A stretch of DNA of 64,000 nt from Narthecium ossifragum. Lineage: Eukaryota; Streptophyta; Magnoliopsida; Dioscoreales; Nartheciaceae. Positions 1 through 13,071 of this stretch are shown here, piece by piece. How positions within the stretch are numbered: position 1 is the stretch's first letter; each line of letters starts with the position of its first letter. The stretch spans positions 24,953,717 to 25,017,716 of the forward strand of contig OY986966.1 of NCBI GenBank assembly GCA_963920575.1, given 5' to 3'. Made by a program: the position numbers and the translations under genes. A model generated the notes under the pieces. The model searched no databases. It was not told the origin of the DNA and saw only the letters and a program-made list of their open reading frames with translations.

Positions 1-450
1 GGGGCATTATCATCATTTCATCTACAAACCCGACCGAGATGATTAGCACAAGTAGATTTTTGCTAATTAATTCAAGAGTGCTGATTTATATACATGGCCG
101 AAACCATATACGTTATACACGCAGTCCTAGTGAGGTACCGACTGATTATTCTAATCCATAAGTACCTCATTGCTGATGGAATAGATCAATCAGTCGGTAC
201 TTCATTACCGATTGAATTTACCAATGATCGGATCGATAGTGAGGTATTGATTGGTTGATTTAATCCATTAGTATTTCACTCAGAATGGAATAGATCAATT
301 AACCGATATCACCTCACCACCGATCACAAGTGATCATGTTATTCTTAATTCAATAAGAGAGTTTGCTACGATAAACTTAAAATGTTAGTGGCGATATGCT
401 AAACAACCCTCTCTCTTTTTTGTTGAGAAATAAACGTGCAGGCAGATTTT
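1..450. repeat. ACCGAT-rich degenerate repeat
   Basis: Short, partly inverted motifs recur here, such as ACCGATTGA, CAGTCGGTAC and GGAATAGATCAAT (about 180-190 and 289-299). No ORF is credible. The same style of sequence (accggtaatggactaccgat) returns at 48780-48965. This is compatible with subterminal repeats of a DNA transposon, but no terminal inverted repeat or target duplication can be shown here. From 450 to 1025 I see only the AT-rich 3' flank of ABP1. Confidence 0.4.
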
Positions 451-1025
451 TCATATTAAAGAGATCTTCGTATTACATGCAAAAAAGCAGTCGAAGCTGA
501 CCAATTTGCTGCCCTTCTAAGGTAAGTGAAAGCTTGCAATAAATAATACAACAGGCTGATAAGATAGCATCGCAAACCATGATGAAGCTCTTCTATTGCT
601 GATACCAAGTAAATTTTAATCGAGAAAATGTACATAGATTTACTTGAATCACTTTGCGCATATCTACATCATTCATCAGTGAAATGATCTAAATAATATT
701 TTTACGGCCATTCATACACTTGCTTATAATGTCACAAGACATTTGTTGCTGATCAAGGTCCTTAAATATCTGACAATGTCTTCTTCTAGATACATCTTTA
801 GTACAGCAAAGGGAATACAGAGAGTACCTAATGTTCTATTTTCAGTACAAGAGAAGCAAGGGAGGTTATAAGAGTATTGTTGTCGAGTGTCGACTACCAG
901 CAATTAAGGATACCATAACTCTATTCCAGTTTTGCTTGCTATACTTTTTCTGCTGGGAAGAAGAGTGATATAGAACCGGCGAGCTGGTCCACTTTCTAGC
1001 GCAAATAGAAGTCAATGTAGAAACA

Positions 1026-4951
<3,926 letters not shown>

Positions 4952-5028
4952 CTACATTAAAAGAGTCAGCATGATACTTGTATTACCTAAATTAGGAATC
5001 GCATAAAAAGATTGAACCAAAGATGAAA

Positions 5029-5228
5029 NNNNNNNNNNNNNNNNNNNNNNNNNNNNNNNNNNNNNNNNNNNNNNNNNNNNNNNNNNNNNNNNNNNNNNNN
5101 NNNNNNNNNNNNNNNNNNNNNNNNNNNNNNNNNNNNNNNNNNNNNNNNNNNNNNNNNNNNNNNNNNNNNNNNNNNNNNNNNNNNNNNNNNNNNNNNNNNN
5201 NNNNNNNNNNNNNNNNNNNNNNNNNNNN
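5029..5228. other. Assembly gap, 200 N
   Basis: Exactly 200 N, the same length as the other two gaps, so probably a placeholder of unknown true size. It separates the last visible ABP1 exon from a retrotransposon fragment and probably hides the ABP1 first exon and/or the 3' LTR of the element at 5229-10835. Confidence 0.98.
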
Positions 5229-5699
5229 AAGTGGTGGAGGTGGTTTGGGGGTCTGGGAGCGGCCGGGGGAGATGACGAGGGCCGGCGGTCGGTAACGAGG
5301 AAGGAAGGAGAAGGGGTTGGATCGACCGTGGGCGAGGGTGATTTGAGATCAAAATCAGACGGTCGACCGATCGATCGACCGCGAACCAACTTATTTGGAA
5401 ATCCAAACTGACGGTCGATCCTTCCATTGACCCTGAGAAGCTTTATTTTTGACAGAGCCGCACGGACGATCTGGCGGTCGATGTCGCGGTCGACCGTCTG
5501 CCAGATCATCGATTTTCTAGAAATTAAGATTATTCGTAAAGAAAAATCACGGAAAATCAAGGAAAAATCAGAAAAATCATGGAAAAATTCCTAAAAATCA
5601 AAACAATTCTAAAAATCTAAGGAAAAATCATAAAATTGGGTTGCCTCCCAGGAAGCGCGTAATTTTATGTCTTTCGCTCGACGTCCATAAAAGGCTCAT

Positions 5700-8600
5700 T
5701 TATAGCATGGATCCGTCAGCTTGACAACATCGATCACCCGACTTAGAATAATTTCCTTCATATAATGCTTGAAACCAAACCCAACCCCACAATAAGGCCA
5801 GTATTTGATGATGTAGATCAATCAGTTCTTTTCTCCCCACACGTGAACTAGAGACTCCACCCTCTATGAATGGCAACCTATCATCATGTTTCATCTTGCA
5901 ACCCGGTCTACGGTATGTGTTCCTCATAATGTTAGAAACCGGAAATAAACATGGCGGGGGTTTCGATCTCAGAAGGGATGTAGGCAATGATGATGGTGCA
6001 AATATAGGTAAAGGAGGAGGTGGTGGCTCAGGTTTAGAATATACTGACACATCTGTGCACAAGTGTGTGTCAACATAATAAGCACGAACTTGTCCAGGAT
6101 CTAAATCAGGTGCAGGAGTAAGAGATAACGGTGGAAGGGGCTCAACCACCCAAGAACTAGTTTCAGATAGAATGTGTGGTTTGATGTCATCTTTTGATTG
6201 TGCAGTGTCCCGATTAACATCCTCATCAAAGTCAGAAGCATATGCATTCAAACTATCAAGCACAATTTCATTCTTTAATTCAACATCATCATCCTCAGAA
6301 TCATACTCATCCCAGATTATAGGCAATCTATCATCATGCAGTTTAAGAACATAATCATTATCATCAGAATCATATTCATCCCAAATCGTAGACAATATAT
6401 CCTCATGCAGTTTAAGATCATAATCATCTAAATCGTATTCATCCCAAATTGTAGGCAATTTATCATTCATTATAACATGAGCCTTATCATCAAAGCAGTC
6501 CGTCAAACTATCAACATGAAAGCATTCATTCTCATGCTCAGGCAAACAAGCAGTATTAAAGATATTCAATTTAACATGCATATTACCAAAAGAAACATCC
6601 ATCACACCAGTGCGATAATTTATGCAGGCATTAGCAGTGGCCAAAAACGGACGTCCTAGAATAATGGGTACATTCTTTTTGCAGTGGACAGCAGGTTCCA
6701 TGTCTAAGATAACAAAGTCAACTGGAAAGAAAAAATTATCCACTTTAACTAAAACATCTTCTACTATACCTCTAGGTGTCTTAATGGACATGTCAGCTAA
6801 TTGCAAGATCACTGATGTCTGTTTAAGTTCTTCGATCCCAAATTCCTTATAAAGGTAGTAGGGCAAAATGTTAACACTGGCTCCAAGGTCAAGAAGGGCA
6901 CCATCAATCTGGTAGTCTCCTATGCAACAGGGTATGGTAGGGGTACCAGGGTCCTTTAATTTGGGTGGCGTGTCATGTTTCAAAATTGAACTGACTTGTT
7001 CAGATAAAAGGATTTTCTTGTCCCCTTTGGGTTTTGTCTGGCGTTTATGAGTGCACAGGTCCTTAAGAAATTTGGCATAAGAAGGAATCTGACGAATGGC
7101 CTGAAGTAAGGGTATGTTGATGTTGACATGTTTGAAAGTTTCAAGGATTTTCTCAGTAGGTCTTCGGGCTTTGATGGTTGGGTACGGGTCCTTAAGGGCT
7201 GTATGAAAAGGCACTTTAGGAATATATTTAGCTGGATCAGGCTCTCTAGAATCAGATGGGCTAGCCTCAGGTGAAAAATAAGAAACATCTTGGGATGGAT
7301 GTTTGATCTTCGGATTGGGCGTTTGATCATCCAGATTGACAGGTTCACCTATTTGGTTATCTACTATTTTGCCACTTCTGAGGGTCACCACGGCTTTGAC
7401 ACTCTCAAAGTTTTGGCTTTCTACATAGTGCTGGCCTCTGGGGTTTGTCACAGGTTGACTTGGCAAGTGACCCTCCTCTCTTTTGGCTATAGTGTTAGAA
7501 AGTTGGCCCAACGAATTCTCAAGTTTAGCAATGGATTGGGTATTAGAATTACATTGATTCTCTATTCTAGAAACATAATTCTGAATTTTAGAGACTTCAC
7601 TCGCCAAATCATTTCTTATGCCACTAATATTTGAATTGATGTTGGCATTCATAGCAGTCATAGCCGAAAGGAGGGAACTTAAAGTTGGTTCAGAAGTGGA
7701 TTGAGTTTGAGGAGCTAAAGTTGATTGCGGAGGGTACCCAGGATTTGGATTTGCAGAAGGTTTAGGTGAGTATGTGAAAGCAGGGGGATTGTTTTGCCCT
7801 TGGAAAGCATTTGACTGTTGTGGCTTCCAACTAAAATTAGGATGATTTCTCCAACTAGGGTTATAGGTGTTCGAATATGGATTGTTCTGGGGCTTGGAGA
7901 ATCCATATGTTGCGTTGGCATGTTCCTGAACAAAGTCAGGGAAATTGGGAGCCAAGTGACAATCAGTGATATGATGATTAGAGCTAAGGCAAAGGGCACA
8001 GGTTTCAAGAGAAGTGTTAGGCAATTGTTGAGCAAGAGATTGACTTGTTTTCAACTGGTTTAAATCTTTAGTTAGGAGGGCTACTTGTGCGGAGAGACTT
8101 TGGAATTCAAAAATTTCATGAATTCCTCGAGAATTACGAACAGTGGTAGACCGACTTCTAGAGACTGAGGCATTGTGTTGTGAATTTTCAGCAAGGTTAT
8201 CATACATTTCCCAAAGAGCAGACCATGGCTTACTAAGAACAACACCCCCGCAGCAAGCTTCGACCATTGTCCTATAACGATCATTAAGACCATTATAAAA
8301 TAAATGGGCTAGCTGCCACTCAGGTACCTCATGATGGGGACACTCTCTAAGAAGATCTTTAAACCTTTCCCAAGCTTCATGAAACATCTCATCTTCATTT
8401 TGCTTAAAAGAGATAATCATGGTTCGATAATTTTGAGTTTTAATGATCGGGAAATATTTCTTAAGGAAAGCATCTTGAAGTTGGTCCCATGTTGAAATCG
8501 AATTTGGAGGTAAAGTATGAAGCCAATGTTTAGCCTTGTCTTTCAAAGAAAAATGGAAGAGCTTGAGTCTAAAGGCATCATCATTAAAATGTTGGAGTTT

Positions 8601-8996
8601 GAACATGGAAAGAAGTTCAAGGAAGCTAATAATATGACTATAAGGATCCTCATTTTCATGCCCATAAAAAGAAGGTAAAGCTGTAATCCAATTGGGCTTA
8701 ATCTCATAATGAGTAGCATTAATAGGAGGTGGATTAATACATGAGGCATATGTGAAAGGTCCAGGCAGAAAATGATTCCTAATTGGGCCTTCTATATGGT
8801 TATTGTTCTCATTGTTCCCCCCATTCCCATTATTATTTCCTTGCATCATGGTGTAGAAAGAATCAAGAGGTAGTTCAGGAATATCAACTTGTGAAGATCT
8901 TTGACGAAATGACTCTTGGCGGATGGATCTAAGAGTGTTTTCAATCTCACGATCTAAAAGTGTCAATGGAAAACTTAATGATCGCCTACATTGCAT
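5700..8996 (-). CDS. Retrotransposon Gag-protease polyprotein
   Basis: Single 1098-codon ORF. Residues about 100-270 are a plant Ty3 capsid-type Gag (WITALPSFYGHENEDP, KHWLHTLPPNSISTWDQLQDAF, AWERFKDLLRECPHH). A CX2CX4HX4C zinc knuckle lies at 333-346 (CALCLSSNHHITDC). Residues 470-510 look coiled-coil-like. A retropepsin domain follows, with LLDLGASVNILP at 702-712 and the downstream IILGRPFL at 778-785; DLGA in place of the usual DSGA is common in this plant clade. Residues 847-905 contain three copies of an acidic repeat (LPTIWDEYD then D-rich). There is no pol domain before the stop. The ORF is fully open, so the insertion is fairly young. Met51 (MQGNNNG) is an alternative start. Confidence 0.88.
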   Translation of the reverse strand: MQCRRSLSFPLTLLDREIENTLRSIRQESFRQRSSQVDIPELPLDSFYTMMQGNNNGNGGNNENNNHIEGPIRNHFLPGPFTYASCINPPPINATHYEIKPNWITALPSFYGHENEDPYSHIISFLELLSMFKLQHFNDDAFRLKLFHFSLKDKAKHWLHTLPPNSISTWDQLQDAFLKKYFPIIKTQNYRTMIISFKQNEDEMFHEAWERFKDLLRECPHHEVPEWQLAHLFYNGLNDRYRTMVEACCGGVVLSKPWSALWEMYDNLAENSQHNASVSRSRSTTVRNSRGIHEIFEFQSLSAQVALLTKDLNQLKTSQSLAQQLPNTSLETCALCLSSNHHITDCHLAPNFPDFVQEHANATYGFSKPQNNPYSNTYNPSWRNHPNFSWKPQQSNAFQGQNNPPAFTYSPKPSANPNPGYPPQSTLAPQTQSTSEPTLSSLLSAMTAMNANINSNISGIRNDLASEVSKIQNYVSRIENQCNSNTQSIAKLENSLGQLSNTIAKREEGHLPSQPVTNPRGQHYVESQNFESVKAVVTLRSGKIVDNQIGEPVNLDDQTPNPKIKHPSQDVSYFSPEASPSDSREPDPAKYIPKVPFHTALKDPYPTIKARRPTEKILETFKHVNINIPLLQAIRQIPSYAKFLKDLCTHKRQTKPKGDKKILLSEQVSSILKHDTPPKLKDPGTPTIPCCIGDYQIDGALLDLGASVNILPYYLYKEFGIEELKQTSVILQLADMSIKTPRGIVEDVLVKVDNFFFPVDFVILDMEPAVHCKKNVPIILGRPFLATANACINYRTGVMDVSFGNMHVKLNIFNTACLPEHENECFHVDSLTDCFDDKAHVIMNDKLPTIWDEYDLDDYDLKLHEDILSTIWDEYDSDDNDYVLKLHDDRLPIIWDEYDSEDDDVELKNEIVLDSLNAYASDFDEDVNRDTAQSKDDIKPHILSETSSWVVEPLPPLSLTPAPDLDPGQVRAYYVDTHLCTDVSVYSKPEPPPPPLPIFAPSSLPTSLLRSKPPPCLFPVSNIMRNTYRRPGCKMKHDDRLPFIEGGVSSSRVGRKELIDLHHQILALLWGWVWFQALYEGNYSKSGDRCCQADGSML

Positions 8997-9379
8997 ATAA
9001 TGTCAACCACACACCACAAAGAAAAGAAAAATAAAACAGAAGTTTCGGAGGAGAGGAGAAAATCACGGAATGCCACAGCAAAAAGTACAAGTTTTAGGTG
9101 AAGAAAACGTACCTGAGTGATGCACGTCCGATCGATCGGGAAGATGGCCGATCGATCGGTAGGCCTTCCGATCGCTCACCTGGTAGGCCGATCGGTCTGT
9201 AATCCGAGTTGCAGAAAGCTTCTTCTCCAAAAAACTGTTGCTTTAATGCTACGAAAATCCCGAGAATTGTCAGAAAAATTCCTAAAAGTAAACGAAAAAT
9301 AACTGAAAATAAAAACCTAACTATGCCTAGAAAAAGAGCAAAGAGAAAAATCAGAAACTTCTTTGAAAAATCAAAATGT

Positions 9380-9397
9380 TCCCCGGCAACGGCGCCA
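9380..9397 (-). other. Primer-binding site, tRNA-Asp type
   Basis: The minus strand reads TGGCGCCGTTGCCGGGGA, the primer-binding sequence widely seen in plant Athila/Tat elements and attributed to tRNA-Asp. It lies five bases inside the LTR end at 9403, which fixes the orientation of the element. Confidence 0.88.
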
Positions 9398-9402
9398 AAA
9401 AT

Positions 9403-10835
9403 TGGTCGCTCACAAACGTCGTCGTTAAAACCTATGCAAAACGCAATTTAGAAATTTATAAACCTTTCTTTCAACACTAAATTAATAAGATAGAATAATG
9501 ATGAAATACGGGATCGATCCTCAGGGAAAACTTTGACTAACAAGAAAAATCAGAATTAACTCTCAACACTCTAATCCTAAAGCAAAGAAGGATTGATTTG
9601 GGGTTTTTGAAATTGATTAATTAAAACTAATTAAGAAAACGATTAATGAAATGAAGATAGATCGATGAGAGAAAACCTAGGGATTACTCAATCCACTTTA
9701 GTTTCACTTCTTATATTCTCTAATTATCCTCTTATTTCTTATCTCGACATTATGGATTCACAGCTTCTTAAGCTTACATGAATCTCTAAAATAATGCGAT
9801 TGTTTTCCTAAGGCATAACCTATCCAAACTTAGCATAGATTGTCTTCGAACTTAATCTGAGTACAACCTATCTTCATCTAGCGTAGAGTATCTCAAAGGC
9901 ATACACAAAAGCAACATGAAAATCATCCTACGAATCTCTATCATCAAGCACAGCAATCAAGTAGGTCTGAATGTACGTCGAGGAACTCTGTTCCCTCAAC
10001 TCTTTATAAAATAAAATCATATTCATAGGATCATGTCTTTGAAAAGATAACAAGAATCAAACTAGAAAATACAAAAAAGCTACACTAAAGCTTCATGAGA
10101 TCCCTAAGTATAGAGTTTAGCCACTCATCTTTTGGATGATATCCATGTATTCGATGAAGAAGGTTAGGGATCCATGCCGCATCTCCGTCTTCTTCTCCAA
10201 TCTGAATTCCTCTGTTTTTCTCTATGGGGGCGTCCTGGTTTTTGGCTAACAAAACCCTTTTTATATGCTAATTCCCGGATTAGGGTTTTAGGGTTAAGTT
10301 AGACCTCAAGTACAACTCGGAATTCCTGGTTCAACCCTGACAGCTTCTTCCAATCGCGACTGGGTTCAACCGATCCGGAATTTGAGAATGAGTCCAACAC
10401 AAAAGATGTAGATTTGGAAGTCTTCTGTCCTCTCCCGAAAATTTTACAATATTTGGACTTATCTAGAATATTTCGAGAATATTCTTCCGGGCATCAACGG
10501 ACCAGTCTTCCAGCAGCTAAATATCTTCATCTTCTTCAAAACTGCTATCAATCCATCATGAATCTCTGAAAGTTTCCAACATGAAAATTGTACGTCTTGA
10601 TGTCTACTAGATGTCACCCAAATTTCAGAATATTTGGACATAAGAATAATTTCTGGTGAATATTGTGCTAACAGTCGACAGAGCAGTGTATTTCAGCATA
10701 TTAACCGAATTTCTTGCATTTCTTCTCAAAGCATGATTAAATCTGAAATCAACTAACAAGCTATCAAATAAAAACACTCTCGGGCTAACAAATGTAAATT
10801 ACGGGGTTTAAGTATGAATATTTAGTGACTCATCA
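9403..10835 (-). repeat. 5' LTR of the Athila/Tat-like element
   Basis: A sequence of about 1.43 kb with plus-strand ends TGGTCGCTCAC and GTGACTCATCA (TG...CA), next to the primer-binding site. It contains the gggatcgatcctcaggga-type stretch (9510-9527) seen in LTRs of this group, a motif with a relative at 61970-61985. The right border coincides with the start of the TFIIB promoter duplicate (tgaaacaaac, 10836). No target duplication can be checked because the other end is not seen. Confidence 0.75.
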
Positions 10836-11618
10836 TGAAACAAACATCCCAACTACTAGAACGCCACTCCATTCCAACCATTCCAACTCATTTTCCAACG
10901 CAACAAACACCCCCTTCTTACAAGAATGACACGTTAAGCTAATTTAACCAGATGAAATAACCAAAATGCCATTTCATGGCAGATACGTAAATTCCACTGA
11001 AACTTCGTCCGAAATCCAAACCTAATTGCAAGATCTCTCTAATCCGATCAAATTCGAGACATTTATTACTACATCGGTCACGAACTTACCCCCCTACTCG
11101 TGACTCGGCCGCCCAAATCTATAGAACAAACGGATCGATAATAACCACAGTATTTATATGCTCCCCATCTCCTCCTCTATTCCTTGATCTCCTTCTACGG
11201 TATACCAGTCGATCGAGATCGAGACGGAGGAGAAGAGGAGGGGCATAGAAGGATCATTGTCGATTGATGTCGGATTCCTATTGCCCAAAATGCAAGAAGA
11301 GCACGGAGGTGGTGTTCGACCACTCGGCCGGGGACACCGTGTGCTCGGAGTGCGGGCTCGTGCTTGAGGCGCACTCCATTGATGAGACGTCGGAGTGGAG
11401 GACCTTCGCGAACGAGTCGGCGGATAATGATCCCGTCCGTGTTGGTGGGCCGTCGAACCCGCTCCTTGCTGATGGGGGGCTGTCGACCGTGATATCCAAG
11501 CCTAACGGCGCCCACTCCGACTTCCTCTCGTCCTCCTTAGGGCGCTGGCAGAATAGGGGATCGAACCCTGACCGATCGCTCATCCTCGCCTTCAAGACCA
11601 TCGCCACCATGGCCGATA
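10836..11618 (+). pseudogene. TFIIB promoter plus exon 1, truncated duplicate
   Basis: A direct duplicate of the 5' part of TFIIB. Bases 10836-11236 match 12045-12445, and about 11160-11618 matches 12972-13424. A TATA-like tatttatatg (11151) lies about 116 bp before ATG 11267. The reading frame gives the whole first-exon protein (zinc ribbon CPKC...CSEC, Lys at residue 8 where the full gene has Glu) up to Met-Ala-Asp. Homology stops exactly at the last base of exon 1 (GATAG). The donor GT is replaced by TGGGTGG, so exon 2 cannot be joined by the normal site and the ORF runs into unrelated sequence to 11713. It is a non-functional fragment that still has a compact promoter; a transcript would encode only about 117 TFIIB residues plus a foreign tail. 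Confidence 0.9.
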
Positions 11619-12044
11619 GTGGGTGGTTAGGAGAGAGAGAGAGGAGTATGGGGGTGGTGGTTATCCGTGCCAGGTGGCACGGGGCCCATCTAATGTATAT
11701 ATATAAAACTTAGGAAGTTTTTTTTTCCACATTTGGGGGCCCAAGGCACCTCAGGGCCGGGAAAACCTAGATATGGTGAGGAAGATCGCGAGACATGACG
11801 GTTAGGTCAGGGGCGACCCTGGGAAAACTTAGATCTGGTGAGGAAGATCGCGAGACATGACGGTTAGGTCCTCCGCTGGCTTTTGGATGAAATCGAAGTC
11901 GCTTTCAAGACTGGAGAAGAGAGTCGCTGGAAAAGTGGGCTGAAGTGGGTTGGAACGTGTTTCTGACTATATTTCCGCCAGAGTCATTTGGATGGAAAGG
12001 AGGTGTTTTGGAATGGGCATGAAATGGAATAGAGTTCATTCTAG
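11619..12044. repeat. Spacer between TFIIB duplicates, with a 60-bp tandem repeat
   Basis: No gene. A 60-bp unit (gaaaac.tagat.tggtgaggaagatcgcgag...ggttaggtc) occurs twice, at about 11760-11807 and 11820-11869. The right part (11990-12044) is rich in ggaatgg. Together with ttccaacgcaacaaacacccc at 12097-12122 it looks like the two inverted ends of a small MITE of about 130 bp (aaaggaggtgtttt...aacaaacacccccttc). The MITE reading is weak. Confidence 0.45.
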
Positions 12045-12445
12045 TGAAACAAACATCCCAACTACTAGAACGCCACTCCATTCCAACCATTCCAACTCAT
12101 TTTCCAACGCAACAAACACCCCCTTCTTACAAGAATGACACGTTAAGCTAATTTAACCAGATGAAATAACCAAAATGCCATTTCATGGCAGATACGTAAA
12201 TTCCACTGAAACTTCGTCCGAAATCCAAACCTAACTGCAAGATCTCTCTAATCCGATCAAATTTGAGACATTTATTACTACATCGGTCACGAACTTACCC
12301 CCTACTCGTGACTCGCCCGCCCAAATCTATAGAACAAACAGATTGATAATAACCACAGTATTTATATGCTCCCCATCTCCTCCTCTATTCCTCGATCTCC
12401 TTCTACGGTATACTAGTCGATCGAGATCGAGACGGAGGAGAAGAG
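12045..12445 (+). promoter_or_regulatory. TFIIB promoter region
   Basis: This block is nearly identical to 10836-11236 and ends in a TATA-like tatttatatg (12359-12368) followed by a pyrimidine-rich leader (ctccccatctcctcctc). In the duplicate the same TATA-like box is 116 bp from the ATG; here it is about 713 bp away because a MITE and filler lie between. The 75-bp leader after the TATA-like box is repeated at 12972-13046, directly before the coding exon, without the TATA-like box. Confidence 0.6.
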
Positions 12446-12971
12446 TAGGGGTGAGCAGAATCGAACCGAACCCGAAAAACCGAACCGAACCGAACCCGAA
12501 GAACCGAACCGAACCGAACCCGAAGAACCGAACCGAACCAACCCGAAGAACCGAACCGAACCGAATTAGTTCGGTCCATTCGGTTCGGTTTTTTTGATTT
12601 TTCGGTTCGGTTTGGTTTTGGTACGTATGAAAAGTTCGGGTTTCGGTTCTTTAAAAAAAATCCGATTCGGTTCGGATCAGAATCAAATAACCGAACTTTT
12701 TATACATATATTAATTTATGGTCTAACCAGCCAACCCGGTCAGCCGGTCTACCTAAGTCGGTCTGCCTAACCCGGTCAATCCAGTCCCAACTCCCAAGTG
12801 GCCAAGTCCCAAATCTCACGATGCCCTCTGGCTCTCGCTCTCTTGATCTCTTCCAAGCTCTCCGCGGCTCCCCCCATCCGGAGATCCATTCCCCCTGACG
12901 AGAGCCCAACGCCATCAGCCTTCTTCCTCGACCTCGTGGCTGGCCGCTCAATCCAGTCCCAAAGTCCCAAC
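12446..12971 (+). mobile_element. Truncated hAT MITE plus filler DNA inserted in the TFIIB leader
   Basis: The insert starts with TAGGGGTGAGCAGAA and continues with CCGAA repeats, TTCGG repeats and a cataccaaaa-like centre, matching the complete hAT MITE at 31638-32050. Similarity stops at about 12726 (atggtcta), so the second terminus is absent. The remaining 245 bp are unrelated filler containing agtcccaactccc twice (near 12781 and 12964). The insertion interrupts the TFIIB 5' leader and is followed by a second copy of that leader. Confidence 0.75.
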
Positions 12972-13071
12972 TCCCCATCTCCTCCTCTATTCCTCGATCT
13001 CCTTCTACGGTATACCAGTCGATCGAGATCGGAGGAGAAGAGGAGGGGCATAGAAGGATCATTGTCGATCG

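Larger units (their letters stand above)
5229..10835 (-). mobile_element. Athila/Tat-like Ty3 LTR retrotransposon, 3' LTR not seen
   Basis: On the minus strand the order is LTR (10835-9403), primer-binding site (9397-9380), untranslated leader, then a long gag-protease ORF (8996-5700) and about 470 bp of 3' region reaching the gap. No reverse transcriptase, RNase H or integrase is present between 5700 and 5229, so the visible element is gag-protease only: a non-autonomous derivative, or one truncated at the gap. The leader (9117-9200) and the 3' region (5330-5480) both carry GATCGATCGG/CGACCGATCGATCG-type repeats. The motif gggttgcctccca at 5639 resembles conserved non-coding sequence near the 3' side of this class in plants. 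The 3' LTR is expected inside or beyond the gap. Confidence 0.8.

Noticed and set aside
4952..5560. Minus ORFs of 202 and 146 codons across the first gap
   Set aside because: They run through 200 N, which translate as unknown residues, and the flanks are repeat-like (gatcgatcg words).
11264..11713. Second functional TFIIB gene
   Set aside because: Only exon 1 is present, the donor is destroyed and no later exons follow before the complete gene begins.
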